Translations under genes and position numbers: made by a program
Source: Flavobacterium saccharophilum
Lineage (GTDB): Bacteria; Bacteroidota; Bacteroidia; Flavobacteriales; Flavobacteriaceae
Length of the DNA: 64,000 nt
Assembly: GCF_900142735.1 (NCBI RefSeq)
Contig: NZ_FRBY01000001.1
Span: forward strand, 930,001 to 994,000
Direction: 5' to 3'
The notes under the pieces: model-generated
Told to the model about the DNA's origin: nothing
The model's input: only the letters and a program-made list of their open reading frames with translations
Database searches by the model: none
Shown here: positions 32,713-45,289 of the stretch, in pieces
Layout: every line of letters starts with the position of its first letter
Numbering within the stretch: position 1 is the stretch's first letter

Positions 32713-33285
32713 TTAAGAAATATTTTGTCGAATTCGACTTAAAGATTCCGGGGTTATTCCTAAAAATGAAGCAATATAAATTAAAGGTGTTCGCTGAATT
32801 ATTTTGGCTGGAGCCGATGCTAAAAAAGTAAGATATTTTTCTTTTGCAGGAATCATTTGAAGTTTTAATACCCGATCTGCCATACAAAGATAATTTTGTT
32901 CAGCAAGAATTCTCCCGACGCGTTCCCAATTCGGAATTTGAGTATATAAATATTGCATTTTTTCAAAACTGATGGAAAGAACTTCGCAGTCTTCTATACA
33001 TTGTATGTTTTCAAAAGAAGCCGATTGATTTATAAAACTGGAATACGAAGCGATAAAGCCTTCATCGCAGCTTAAATAAGTGGTGATTTCTTTTCCGTCT
33101 TTTAAATAATAAACACGTGCCAAACCTTCAATTATAAAAAAAATCTTGTTGCTGATTTTTCCAATGGTCGAAAGATTCATTTTAGCATCAAATTTTTCAT
33201 ATTCAAAACAAGAATTGATTTTTTCGATTTCATTTTCAGAAAAAGAGGCAATCGCTATTATTTGTTTTTTTAGGGAAAGATTCAT
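32713..33285 (-). CDS. Crp/Fnr family transcriptional regulator
   Basis: A 190-residue regulator with a cyclic-nucleotide-binding-type beta roll (about 20-115; KIFFIIEGLARVYYLKDGKEITTYLSCDEGFIASY) and a short C-terminal helix-turn-helix (TPLIYIASFLGITPESLSRIRQNIS). No cysteine cluster for an FeS centre is present, and the residues that bind cAMP in E. coli Crp are not conserved, so the ligand is unknown. It lies nine bases after the HAD phosphatase gene and 62 bases before the MBL gene, so it may regulate or be coexpressed with them. Confidence 0.88.
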   Translation of the reverse strand: MNLSLKKQIIAIASFSENEIEKINSCFEYEKFDAKMNLSTIGKISNKIFFIIEGLARVYYLKDGKEITTYLSCDEGFIASYSSFINQSASFENIQCIEDCEVLSISFEKMQYLYTQIPNWERVGRILAEQNYLCMADRVLKLQMIPAKEKYLTFLASAPAKIIQRTPLIYIASFLGITPESLSRIRQNIS

Positions 33286-33294
33286 AATGAATTT

Positions 33295-33942
33295 CTATAA
33301 AATCTCAATTAAATCTGAAGGTGTATTTATTACCAATTTGGCACCGCTTGCAAGCAATTCATCTTCAGTTCTATAACCCCATGAAACCCCAAGTGGAAAC
33401 ATATTGGCGTTAGTTGCTGTCAACATATCGATATCGGAGTCGCCTATAAAAATAATTTCTTCTGTTTTTAAGTTCCAGTTTTTGCTTATTTCAAGGGCTT
33501 CAAACGGATTTGGTTTTTTAAGTGTTTCACTGCTTAAACCAACGGCAGTGTTAAAATAATTCGGGAATATTTCCGATGCTATCTTTTTCGTTAGTTCATC
33601 TGCTTTGTTGGAGAAAACGGCTAATTTGATATCTCTTGAAACTAAATTATCTAGCAATTCAACAATTCCTGCGTAAGGTTTTGTTTTCAGCGTACAAATT
33701 TCACGATATTCCGCAATCATATTTTCGAAACAAACTTCGATTTCATTCTCTGAATTGTTTGATGCTGGCAAAGCTTTGCTGACCAAATTTCTTAATCCAC
33801 TTCCAATAAAATATTGGTAAGCATCATAAGTATGTGTTGGATAATTTAGATTGGTAAGAACAGTATTCATTGCATCTGAAATGTCTTCTAATGAGTTGAC
33901 TAAGGTTCCGTCTAAATCAAAAATAATTCCTTTGTATTTCAT
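33295..33942 (-). CDS. HAD-family phosphatase (Gph-like)
   Basis: A 215-residue haloacid-dehalogenase-superfamily phosphatase of the phosphoglycolate-phosphatase type. Motif I is FDLDGTLVNS (nucleophile Asp and acid/base Asp), motif II FSNKAD, motif III KPNPFEAL with its lysine, and motif IV IGDSDIDMLTA. A helical cap domain (about 15-80) lies between motifs I and II. Substrate is likely a small phosphate ester; phosphoglycolate is inferred from similarity. The gap to the flavoprotein gene is only three bases, so it is cotranscribed. Confidence 0.88.
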   Translation of the reverse strand: MKYKGIIFDLDGTLVNSLEDISDAMNTVLTNLNYPTHTYDAYQYFIGSGLRNLVSKALPASNNSENEIEVCFENMIAEYREICTLKTKPYAGIVELLDNLVSRDIKLAVFSNKADELTKKIASEIFPNYFNTAVGLSSETLKKPNPFEALEISKNWNLKTEEIIFIGDSDIDMLTATNANMFPLGVSWGYRTEDELLASGAKLVINTPSDLIEIL

Positions 33943-33945
33943 CTC

Positions 33946-35154
33946 TTAAATAGTATTGGCTAAAATAAACCCGCTTGTCCAGGCATTCTGAAAATTAAAC
34001 CCTCCGGTAATGGCATCAATATTTACAATTTCGCCTGCAAAATAAAGGTTTTGATGTAATTTGCTTTCCATGGTTTTAAAGTTGATTTCCTTTAAATCGA
34101 TTCCCCCGGCTGTAACGAATTCCTCTTTAAAAGTACTTTTTCCGTTGACCTGAAATTTTGCTTTTGTGAGTTGGGAAGCTAAATTTTGTAATTGAATTTT
34201 AGATAAATCAGCCCATTTGGTTTCCGATTCAATTTCAGAAGCTAAAACCAAACTTTCCCATAAACGATTCGGAAAGTCGAAAGGAGATTTTTTTGAAACG
34301 GCTTTTTTGGCGTGTTCTTGTTTTAAGTCTTTTAGAATTTTTTCTGCATCATCCGTATCCACATCATTAAGCCAATTCACAAAAATCGTAAACTGATAAT
34401 TTTTGTCGAATAAAGTGCGGGCGCCCCAGGCTGAAAGCTTCAAAATAGCAGGACCGCTCATTCCCCAATGGGTGATTAATAAAGGTCCGGTGGATTCCAG
34501 TTTGGTATCTTTTACGTTTACGGTAACTTGTGCCGCAACACCAGGTAATTCTTTAATGCGAGAATCTTTGATGTTGAAAGTGAATAGGGAAGGAACAGGA
34601 CTGATAATCGCATGCCCTTTCTCCTGAAGCATTTCCCAAATTTTAGGATTGCTTCCGGTTGCCAGAACTAATTTTTCAGCTATAAATTTATCGCTTTGTG
34701 TGTCGATTTTCCAATGATCTTCTGCTTTGTAAATCGATTGTACGCTTTGACCCGTCAATACTTTTACACCTAATTTTTCGGTTGCTTTCAAGAAACAATC
34801 GATTATGGTTTGAGAAGAATTAGAAACCGGAAACATTCTTCCGTCGTCTTCGATTTTTAATTCAACGCCATGTTTTTCGAACCATTCAATCGTATCTCCC
34901 GAACAAAATTGATGAAATGGACCGCGAAGTTCTTTTTCTCCACGCGGATAAAATTTGACCAATTCATTTGGTTCAAAACAAGCGTGCGTTACGTTGCATC
35001 TTCCGCCACCGGAAACGCGGACTTTAGAAAGTACTTCTTTTCCTCTTTCTAAAATGGCAATTTTCAGTTTCGGGTTTTTCTCTGCAATATTTATCGCGGT
35101 AAAAAAACCTGCAGCGCCTCCGCCAACAATTAGGATGTCGAAATTTTGAGTCAT
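33946..35154 (-). CDS. HI0933/BaiN-type FAD-dependent oxidoreductase
   Basis: A 402-residue flavoprotein of the HI0933/YhiN/BaiN family. The FAD-binding dinucleotide fold is at the N-terminus (FDILIVGGGAAGFFTAINIAE, then AILERGKEVLSKVRVSGGGRCNVTHACF, a strong family signature). The C-terminal part has FVTAGGIDLKEINFKTMESK and NLYFAGEIVNIDAITGGFNFQNAWTSG, the second FAD-binding site. The family's reaction is poorly defined; reduction of lipid-like or steroid-like double bonds was shown for one member. It overlaps the GDPD gene by four bases. Confidence 0.92.
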   Translation of the reverse strand: MTQNFDILIVGGGAAGFFTAINIAEKNPKLKIAILERGKEVLSKVRVSGGGRCNVTHACFEPNELVKFYPRGEKELRGPFHQFCSGDTIEWFEKHGVELKIEDDGRMFPVSNSSQTIIDCFLKATEKLGVKVLTGQSVQSIYKAEDHWKIDTQSDKFIAEKLVLATGSNPKIWEMLQEKGHAIISPVPSLFTFNIKDSRIKELPGVAAQVTVNVKDTKLESTGPLLITHWGMSGPAILKLSAWGARTLFDKNYQFTIFVNWLNDVDTDDAEKILKDLKQEHAKKAVSKKSPFDFPNRLWESLVLASEIESETKWADLSKIQLQNLASQLTKAKFQVNGKSTFKEEFVTAGGIDLKEINFKTMESKLHQNLYFAGEIVNIDAITGGFNFQNAWTSGFILANTI

Positions 35155-35828
35155 ATTTTATCTGGAAAATCAGTAATGATTCCGTTTACTTTTAAACTTT
35201 TTATTTTTTGAATGTCTTCTTCAATATTTACTGTCCAGGGTAAAACCAGAAATCCTTTTGCTTGAATTTCCTTAGTGTTTTCCTCATTCAGTAAATGATA
35301 ATAAGGATGAATGGCTTTTGCTTTTATTGTTTCGGCGAAAGCCAAAGCTAAATCAAGATTGGTTTCTGTCAAAACGCCAATCGGAATTTTAGAATCGAAA
35401 TTATGAACTTCCTGTAAAGCATTCCAATCAAAACTAGAAACGATAAAATGATCGTAACTCCAGTTTTTTTCTGAAACATATTCATCAATAAGAGAGACAA
35501 CCTTTGTTAAAGTATTTGCATCTTTCAATTCTATATTGATGAAACATTTTTTGTTTACCAAATCAAAAACTTCATTTAAAGTTGGAATTTCATGCTTTTC
35601 TGCAATTAAAAACGATTTTAATTCCGGCAAAGATAAGGTATTTACAAAACCTTTTCCGTTGGTCATTTTGTTGATGGTTTCGTCATGAATGACAATTATA
35701 TGCCCGTCAGCGCTTAAGTGAACATCGAGCTCGATTCCGTCAGCATTTAAGTCTAATGCTTTCTGAAAGGCTTGTAAAGTATTCTCGGGTTCGTAGCCTT
35801 TGGCACCGCGATGTGCAATCTTGAGCAT
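35151..35828 (-). CDS. Glycerophosphodiester phosphodiesterase
   Basis: A 225-residue GDPD enzyme that splits glycerophosphodiesters to glycerol-3-phosphate and an alcohol. The active-site motifs are intact: KIAHRGAKGYEPENT (His-Arg-Gly and Glu-Asn), ELDVHLSADGHIIVIHDE (Glu-x-Asp metal ligands and the second histidine), and FINIELKD. The start at 35828 (MLKIAHRG) is used because translation from an ATG at 35879 would read through a dispersed inverted repeat arm. No signal peptide, so cytosolic turnover of lipid head groups. First gene of the five-gene minus run. Confidence 0.93.
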   Translation of the reverse strand: MLKIAHRGAKGYEPENTLQAFQKALDLNADGIELDVHLSADGHIIVIHDETINKMTNGKGFVNTLSLPELKSFLIAEKHEIPTLNEVFDLVNKKCFINIELKDANTLTKVVSLIDEYVSEKNWSYDHFIVSSFDWNALQEVHNFDSKIPIGVLTETNLDLALAFAETIKAKAIHPYYHLLNEENTKEIQAKGFLVLPWTVNIEEDIQKIKSLKVNGIITDFPDKI

Positions 35829-35842
35829 GTCTAGAGAGTTTA

Positions 35843-36009
35843 ACCGCAAAGGTCGCAAAGTTTTACGCAAAGGTCGCAAGGATTATGTAAAAATTAAATA
35901 GCCACGAATTCACGAATTATTTTTTGAAAATCTTTGAAGATTTAAATTCGTGAATTCGTGGCGAAAAAACTTTGCGAACCTAGCGTAAAACTTTGCGCTC
36001 CTTGCGGTT
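35843..36009. repeat. Nested inverted repeats between GDPD and amylase genes
   Basis: The inner arms, GCCACGAATTCACGAATT (35901-35918) and its exact complement (35945-35962), form a perfect 18-base stem. The outer arms, ACCGCAAAGGTCGCAAAG on the left and the CTTTGCGCTCCTTGCGGTT side on the right, are imperfect. The right edge reaches the stop codon of the amylase gene at 36008-36010. A second copy of the inner stem lies at 37725-37788. Confidence 0.8.
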
Positions 36010-37675
36010 AAGTACGTTCCAATAAAACGACATCGAAATCACTATCAATACTAACTTTTCCATCAATAACTTCAACGTTTTGATCAGAATAAGTGTCTTT
36101 TAATTTTGTACCATTTTCGAAAATAGCATTTACTGGAATTTCTTTTTTACCTTTTGGTAAATCTAAACCAATAACGACTTTATCTTCGAAAGTTCCTTTT
36201 ATAAAAATTCTGGAGAAAACATAAAATTCAGAACTAATTTGCTGATGAATTCCAGCGCCAATTGCAGGATGATTTTTTCTGAATTGCCCTAATTTCTGCC
36301 AATGCAAAAGTGTTTTTTTGGTTTCCTGATTGTTCAGAATATCATCCCAATTCATGTTGGAACGTAAAGTTGCATCGCCGTTAGTTCCTTCTATAACTAA
36401 AGATCTTCCAGATTCATCTCCGTAATACACTTGCGACATTCCCGGAGACAATAATAGTTTTGTTCCGGCTTCGATACCTTTCATTCTGTTGGCATCAAAG
36501 GGTTGACCGTCATCGTGTGACGACATATAATTAAGAACAGAATATCCTTTTAATTCATTGTTTAATGCATTCGAATATTTAGAAAATAAACCTTCATAAT
36601 TGTTTTGAGCGGCGTTCCATTTGAATTCAAAATTGATCATGCTGTTGAAACCATTCTGAAAGTAATTTACTTTTCTATCCCCAAAATCATAATCCTGTCC
36701 ACCACTGATTCCGTAACCATAAACTTCAGCAATCGTATAAAACGGGTTTTGATCTAAAACTTGTAACGGATGATGTTTCTTCCAGGTTTCGAAAGCGTAA
36801 TCACATTCTTTTTTAAAATCAGCCCAAACGTCTTCGTTAGTGTGTTTTACAGTATCAGCTCTATAACCGTCAATTCCGAATTCAACAATATAATCTGTCA
36901 GCCATTTTATGATGTAATATTTTGGTGTTCTTGGATAATTCGTTCTTTTGAAGAACTCATCCAACGAAGCTATTTCTTTTTCATAACGGCCTTCTTTTTT
37001 CCATTTTTCAATTAAAAAAGGAGGGAGCTGAACTTCTTGTGTACTTTCTGTTCTGACATCCGGAAGATTATCAACCAAAGTGCACATGGTTGTGTTTTCA
37101 AACGATTTATAATCGCAAACTACTCCGGTTCTAACCCAATCCGAAGGCCAAACAGGATCTTCAGGCGTTACAGGGCCGGTATGATTGATAACGCCATCCA
37201 GGATAATTCGGATGCCTTTTTCGTGTGCTTTTTGAACCAATTTTGCTAAATCTTCTTTAGTTCCAAAATTAGGATCCAAAGCCGTCCAGTCTTTTGCCCA
37301 ATAACCGTGAAAGCCATAAGTCAAACCCGTCCCTTCGTCAACGCCATCGTGAATTTGCTCTACAATCGGCGTAAGCCAAATGGCATTTATTCCTAGTTTT
37401 TCAAAATAGCCTGATTCAATTTTTTTTGTAATTCCGATGATATCTCCGCCTTCAAATCCGCGTAGTTTTGCGGGAGTTTTGGTTCGGTTAAAATTTACAT
37501 CGTTGGCGGTATTTCCATTATAAAAACGATCGGTAAGTAAAAAGTAAACATTTGCTCCTTCCCAAACGAAAGGTGTTTTCGAAGTATTTTCGTTATTCAT
37601 TGAAACTGATTTTGAGCCAGAACAACTCGTGATTAAGAATACTAAAGGTAAAAAAAGGAAAGTGTATTTTTTCAT
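36008..37675 (-). CDS. GH13 alpha-amylase family lipoprotein
   Basis: A 555-residue predicted lipoprotein (MKKYTFLFLPLVFLITSC) with a full GH13 barrel. Conserved regions: DGVINHTGP (region I), GIDGYRADTVKH (region II, the aspartate is the nucleophile), FYTIAEVYGYG (region III, acid/base glutamate) and YMSSHDDGQPF (region IV). A C-terminal beta domain follows (about 470-555). It would hydrolyse alpha-1,4 glucan oligosaccharides at the periplasmic or outer-membrane face. It is the most distal gene of the minus-strand starch cluster, separated from the next GH13 gene by a 282-base repeat spacer, and might have its own promoter there. Confidence 0.92.
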   Translation of the reverse strand: MKKYTFLFLPLVFLITSCSGSKSVSMNNENTSKTPFVWEGANVYFLLTDRFYNGNTANDVNFNRTKTPAKLRGFEGGDIIGITKKIESGYFEKLGINAIWLTPIVEQIHDGVDEGTGLTYGFHGYWAKDWTALDPNFGTKEDLAKLVQKAHEKGIRIILDGVINHTGPVTPEDPVWPSDWVRTGVVCDYKSFENTTMCTLVDNLPDVRTESTQEVQLPPFLIEKWKKEGRYEKEIASLDEFFKRTNYPRTPKYYIIKWLTDYIVEFGIDGYRADTVKHTNEDVWADFKKECDYAFETWKKHHPLQVLDQNPFYTIAEVYGYGISGGQDYDFGDRKVNYFQNGFNSMINFEFKWNAAQNNYEGLFSKYSNALNNELKGYSVLNYMSSHDDGQPFDANRMKGIEAGTKLLLSPGMSQVYYGDESGRSLVIEGTNGDATLRSNMNWDDILNNQETKKTLLHWQKLGQFRKNHPAIGAGIHQQISSEFYVFSRIFIKGTFEDKVVIGLDLPKGKKEIPVNAIFENGTKLKDTYSDQNVEVIDGKVSIDSDFDVVLLERT

Positions 37676-37724
37676 TTATTCTGAATTTAACGAAGATTTA
37701 TAATTTGATTAATGCAAAAAAATA

Positions 37725-37788
37725 GCCACGAATTCACGAATTTATTTTCTTCATTAAGATGGTAAATAATAATTCGTGAATTTGTGGC
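37725..37788. repeat. GCCACGAATTCACGAATT inverted repeat, second copy
   Basis: Arms at 37725-37742 and 37771-37788 match at 17 of 18 positions. Same stem as at 35901-35962; both flank the same amylase gene. Confidence 0.75.
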
Positions 37789-37810
37789 GGAAAAATAGTT
37801 GCTTAAATTT

Positions 37811-37948
37811 TAAACACATAGAAACATAGGTTTTCATTCTTTTGAAAAGGTTGAAAAAAATGACAAATCATTTCACACATAGCTATGTGTTTTGATGCAA
37901 GTGAAATGCCTTTTTTAAACTGTCAAAAACTATGTCTCTCTGTGTTTA
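37811..37948. repeat. Palindrome cluster upstream of the lipoprotein amylase
   Basis: Outer arms TAAACACATAGAAACATAG (37811-37829) and 37930-37948 pair at 17 of 19 positions. Inside, CATTTCAC/GTGAAATG (37869-37876 and 37901-37908) enclose a perfect 16-base palindrome ACACATAGCTATGTGT (37875-37890). It may be a terminator-like or processed structure between the two GH13 genes. Confidence 0.65.
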
Positions 37949-37957
37949 AATAAATAT

Positions 37958-39832
37958 TTATTCCAATTCTAAAACCAAAGCCGATTTTGGTTCCAATGTA
38001 ATTTCAGTAGCTAAATCAAATGTTTTTCCGGTTAAAACATCTTTTCCTGATTTAAAATTTTTGATGTTTTCTTTAAAACGATTTGTCTTCACCGTTTGTG
38101 CTTTTGCATTGTTATTGAAAACCACCATTACGGTTTTCTTATCATTATATCTGAAATAAACATAAGTGTTGTTTTCCGGAATATAATGTGTCATTTTACC
38201 GGTATGAATAGCTTCATTTGATTTTCTCCAGTTGAATAATTTTGAAGTAAAATCGAAATATTGCGCTTGTTCAGCTGTTCTTCCTTCTTTTGTCAAGGCA
38301 TTGTTTTTGTCGCCACCCCATCCGCCAGGGAAATCTCTGCGAATATCTGCATCGCCTTTACCTTTGTCACCGCCCATTCCAATTTCTGAACCATAATAAA
38401 CTTGTGGAATTCCACGAACTGTAGCCAATAAAGTCATTGCCAGTTTGTATTTAGGAAAATCGTATTTAAACTTATCATTCATACGATCGGTATCGTGATT
38501 TTCAGCAAAAACCAAAATGTTATTCGTATTTGGATATAAATAATCCATTGCAAAATTGTTGTAGAATTTAATCATTCCATTGTCCCAAGTTCCTTCACTT
38601 TCATTAAATGCAGAAGTAACCTGACTTTGAAGTGTAAAATCCATTACACTTGGTAAATTCGAATTGTAATTTTCGATGGCACCAATTTTACTGTCTTTTT
38701 GCCAATACGCTAAATTCGCCTGATTGTGCATCCAGATTTCACCCACAATATTGAAATTAGGATATTCATTTGTAATTGATTTTGCCCAATTGGCCATTGC
38801 CGTTTGGTCAGAGTAATTATAAGTATCTACTCTAAAACCGTCAAGATTAGCATATTCAATCCACCAAATGGCGTTTTGAGTTAAGTATTTAGCCACTAAA
38901 GGATTTCTCAAATTTAAATCGGGCATAGAAGGTACAAACCATCCATCAACACAAACTTCCTGATCTATTTTTGAAGCATGAATATCTGTAATAACCTCAC
39001 GTCTGTGGTGTGTTTGCGTGAAATTTTCAAATTGATTGAACCAGTTTTTTGTTGGTATGTCTTTCATCATCCAGTGGGTAATTCCCCAGTGATTCGTAAC
39101 ATAATCCATAACCAGTTTCATGTCTTTTTTGTGCATTTCTGATGACAAACGAACGTAATCTTCATTCGTTCCGTAACGCGAATCTATTTTGTAAACGTCA
39201 GACTGTGCATATCCGTGATAAGAATGCTGTTTGTCGTTGTCTTCGCATAAAGGCGTGTTCCAGATTGTGGTTGCACCCAGAGACGAAATATAATCTAAGT
39301 TTTTGATGATTCCTTCAATATCTCCACCGTGACGTCCTGCTGGTTCTGTGCGATTTGCTTTTTCAGTTAAAGAAGCATTGCTGTCGTTTTTCGGATTTCC
39401 ATTAGCAAAACGATCCGGCATGATTAGGTAAATCAGGTCTGAAGAATCGTAACTTTTTCGGTCAGCCGAATTCGCTCTTCTTTCTTTAAGGGAATATTTT
39501 TGAGTAAAAGCGACTTTGTTATTGGCTTTAAAAGAGAAAACCAATTCAGAAGCTTTTAAATTTTGAGTGTCAATTGTAACAAAAAGATAATTTGGATTTT
39601 CTGTTTTTTCGACATTTTTAATCGCCACATTGTTAGAAACCGAAGTTTCATATTGTGCAATATTTTTTCCGTAGAACATAATCTGTAACTCCGGATTTTT
39701 CATTCCCGCGTACCAAAATGGCGGTTCAACTTTCTGAATTTGCGCTTTCGCGGAAGCGGAAAATAGTAGAACAAATAGGAGTATTTTGTAGAAAATGTGG
39801 TTGGTTTGAAATGCTGTTTTTTGGATGTTCAT
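37958..39832 (-). CDS. susA: Neopullulanase/cyclomaltodextrinase-like GH13 enzyme
   Basis: A 624-residue secreted GH13 enzyme similar to SusA. A signal region ends near residue 31 (LLFSASAKAQ). Next is a cyclomaltodextrinase-type N-terminal beta domain (about 32-125; IQKVEPPFWYAGMKNPELQIMFYG), then the GH13 barrel: MDYVTNHWG (region I), LDGFRVDTYNY (nucleophile aspartate), NIVGEIWMHN (acid/base) and FAENHDTDRM (region IV), ending with a C-terminal beta domain. Periplasmic cleavage of imported maltodextrins is inferred from the SusA model. It is 105 bases after the GH97 gene, so likely cotranscribed. Confidence 0.93.
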   Translation of the reverse strand: MNIQKTAFQTNHIFYKILLFVLLFSASAKAQIQKVEPPFWYAGMKNPELQIMFYGKNIAQYETSVSNNVAIKNVEKTENPNYLFVTIDTQNLKASELVFSFKANNKVAFTQKYSLKERRANSADRKSYDSSDLIYLIMPDRFANGNPKNDSNASLTEKANRTEPAGRHGGDIEGIIKNLDYISSLGATTIWNTPLCEDNDKQHSYHGYAQSDVYKIDSRYGTNEDYVRLSSEMHKKDMKLVMDYVTNHWGITHWMMKDIPTKNWFNQFENFTQTHHRREVITDIHASKIDQEVCVDGWFVPSMPDLNLRNPLVAKYLTQNAIWWIEYANLDGFRVDTYNYSDQTAMANWAKSITNEYPNFNIVGEIWMHNQANLAYWQKDSKIGAIENYNSNLPSVMDFTLQSQVTSAFNESEGTWDNGMIKFYNNFAMDYLYPNTNNILVFAENHDTDRMNDKFKYDFPKYKLAMTLLATVRGIPQVYYGSEIGMGGDKGKGDADIRRDFPGGWGGDKNNALTKEGRTAEQAQYFDFTSKLFNWRKSNEAIHTGKMTHYIPENNTYVYFRYNDKKTVMVVFNNNAKAQTVKTNRFKENIKNFKSGKDVLTGKTFDLATEITLEPKSALVLELE

Positions 39833-39937
39833 AGTAAAGATGAATTTGTATTATATAAGAAATGTAAGAACATCTAAGATAAAAATTGGGGAGATTTCTA
39901 TTTAAATGGACTTACATTCTTATAGTGTTAATTAAAA

Positions 39938-44376
<4,439 letters not shown>

Positions 44377-44389
44377 TTTTTCTTTAATT

Positions 44390-44633
44390 AGATAATTGGG
44401 CAATTAGATAATTCTTTAATTAGAAAATGTGTCAATTTGATAATTAGATAATTACCTCTTTGGCTCTCTTTTTCGATTTATCTGATTAATTGCTCGTTTG
44501 TACTATTTTACTTTTTTAATTAGTTGATTTATATTTTCAAACCAAATAGATAATCAGTCAATTAGATAATTAGAAAATTCAAGTTTGGAGAATTATCTCA
44601 TTTTCTAATTGGCACATTTTCTAATTAATTAGT
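44390..44633. repeat. AATTAGATAATT-type repeat spacer
   Basis: AT-rich stretch built from AATTAGATAATT, AATTAGAAAATGTGTCAATT and the complementary TTTTCTAATTGGCACATTTT words. It is the same repeat family as 19023-19176. It separates the GH65 gene from pgmB and its right edge reaches the pgmB stop; no promoter word was found in it. Confidence 0.6.
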
Positions 44634-45271
44634 TTCTCGATAAACGCTGTGTTTATTTCAGTGAAATCTTTAAAAATATAATCAGCTTCATGTAAAATTG
44701 TTTCCTCACCAATTCCAACACTTACCATTTCTCCTATGTTTGCTGCCTGAATTCCGGCAACAGAATCTTCAAAAACAATTGCATTTTTTGGATCAATATT
44801 TAATAATTGAGCCGCTTTTAAGAAAACTTCCGGATCCGGTTTTGCATTGGTAACATCATTTCCGTCAACAATAACATCGAAATACGAAAGGATTCCTGTT
44901 TTTTCAAGAATTGGTCGGGCATTTTTACTCGCAGAACCCAATGCAATTCCCTGGTTTTTATCTTTTAATAGTTGCAGAATTGTAAAAACTCCAGGAAGAA
45001 TCTCGCTTTCGTCCATATCAACTAAATAAGATAAGTAATCTTCGTTTTTTTGAATTAGCCATTTGTCTTTGTCTTCCTGCGAAGCCTGAACATTTCCTAA
45101 TCCAAGTATAATATCTAACGAACGTACACGGCTCACACCTTTAAGAAGTTCGTTGTCTTCATGCGTAAAATTTATATTTAAAGACTGAGCTATTTTTTGC
45201 CAGGCTAAAAAATGGTATTTGGCGGTATCAACGATTACGCCATCAAGATCGAATATGAATGCTTTTTTCAT
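44621..45271 (-). CDS. pgmB: Beta-phosphoglucomutase
   Basis: A 216-residue HAD-type mutase converting beta-glucose-1-phosphate to glucose-6-phosphate. Motif I FDLDGVIVDTAKYH carries the phospho-accepting Asp and its partner Asp. The cap domain follows (LLKGVSRVRSLDIIL, the conserved G-V-S-R). Then LGSASKNARPILEKTGI (motif II), KPDPEVFLKAAQLL (motif III lysine) and FEDSVAGIQAANIG (motif IV). It lies between the permease and maltose phosphorylase genes, which supply and use its substrate. 18 bases from the permease gene; cotranscribed. Confidence 0.95.
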   Translation of the reverse strand: MKKAFIFDLDGVIVDTAKYHFLAWQKIAQSLNINFTHEDNELLKGVSRVRSLDIILGLGNVQASQEDKDKWLIQKNEDYLSYLVDMDESEILPGVFTILQLLKDKNQGIALGSASKNARPILEKTGILSYFDVIVDGNDVTNAKPDPEVFLKAAQLLNIDPKNAIVFEDSVAGIQAANIGEMVSVGIGEETILHEADYIFKDFTEINTAFIEKLIN

Positions 45272-45289
45272 TATAAGGGAAATTCTTAT

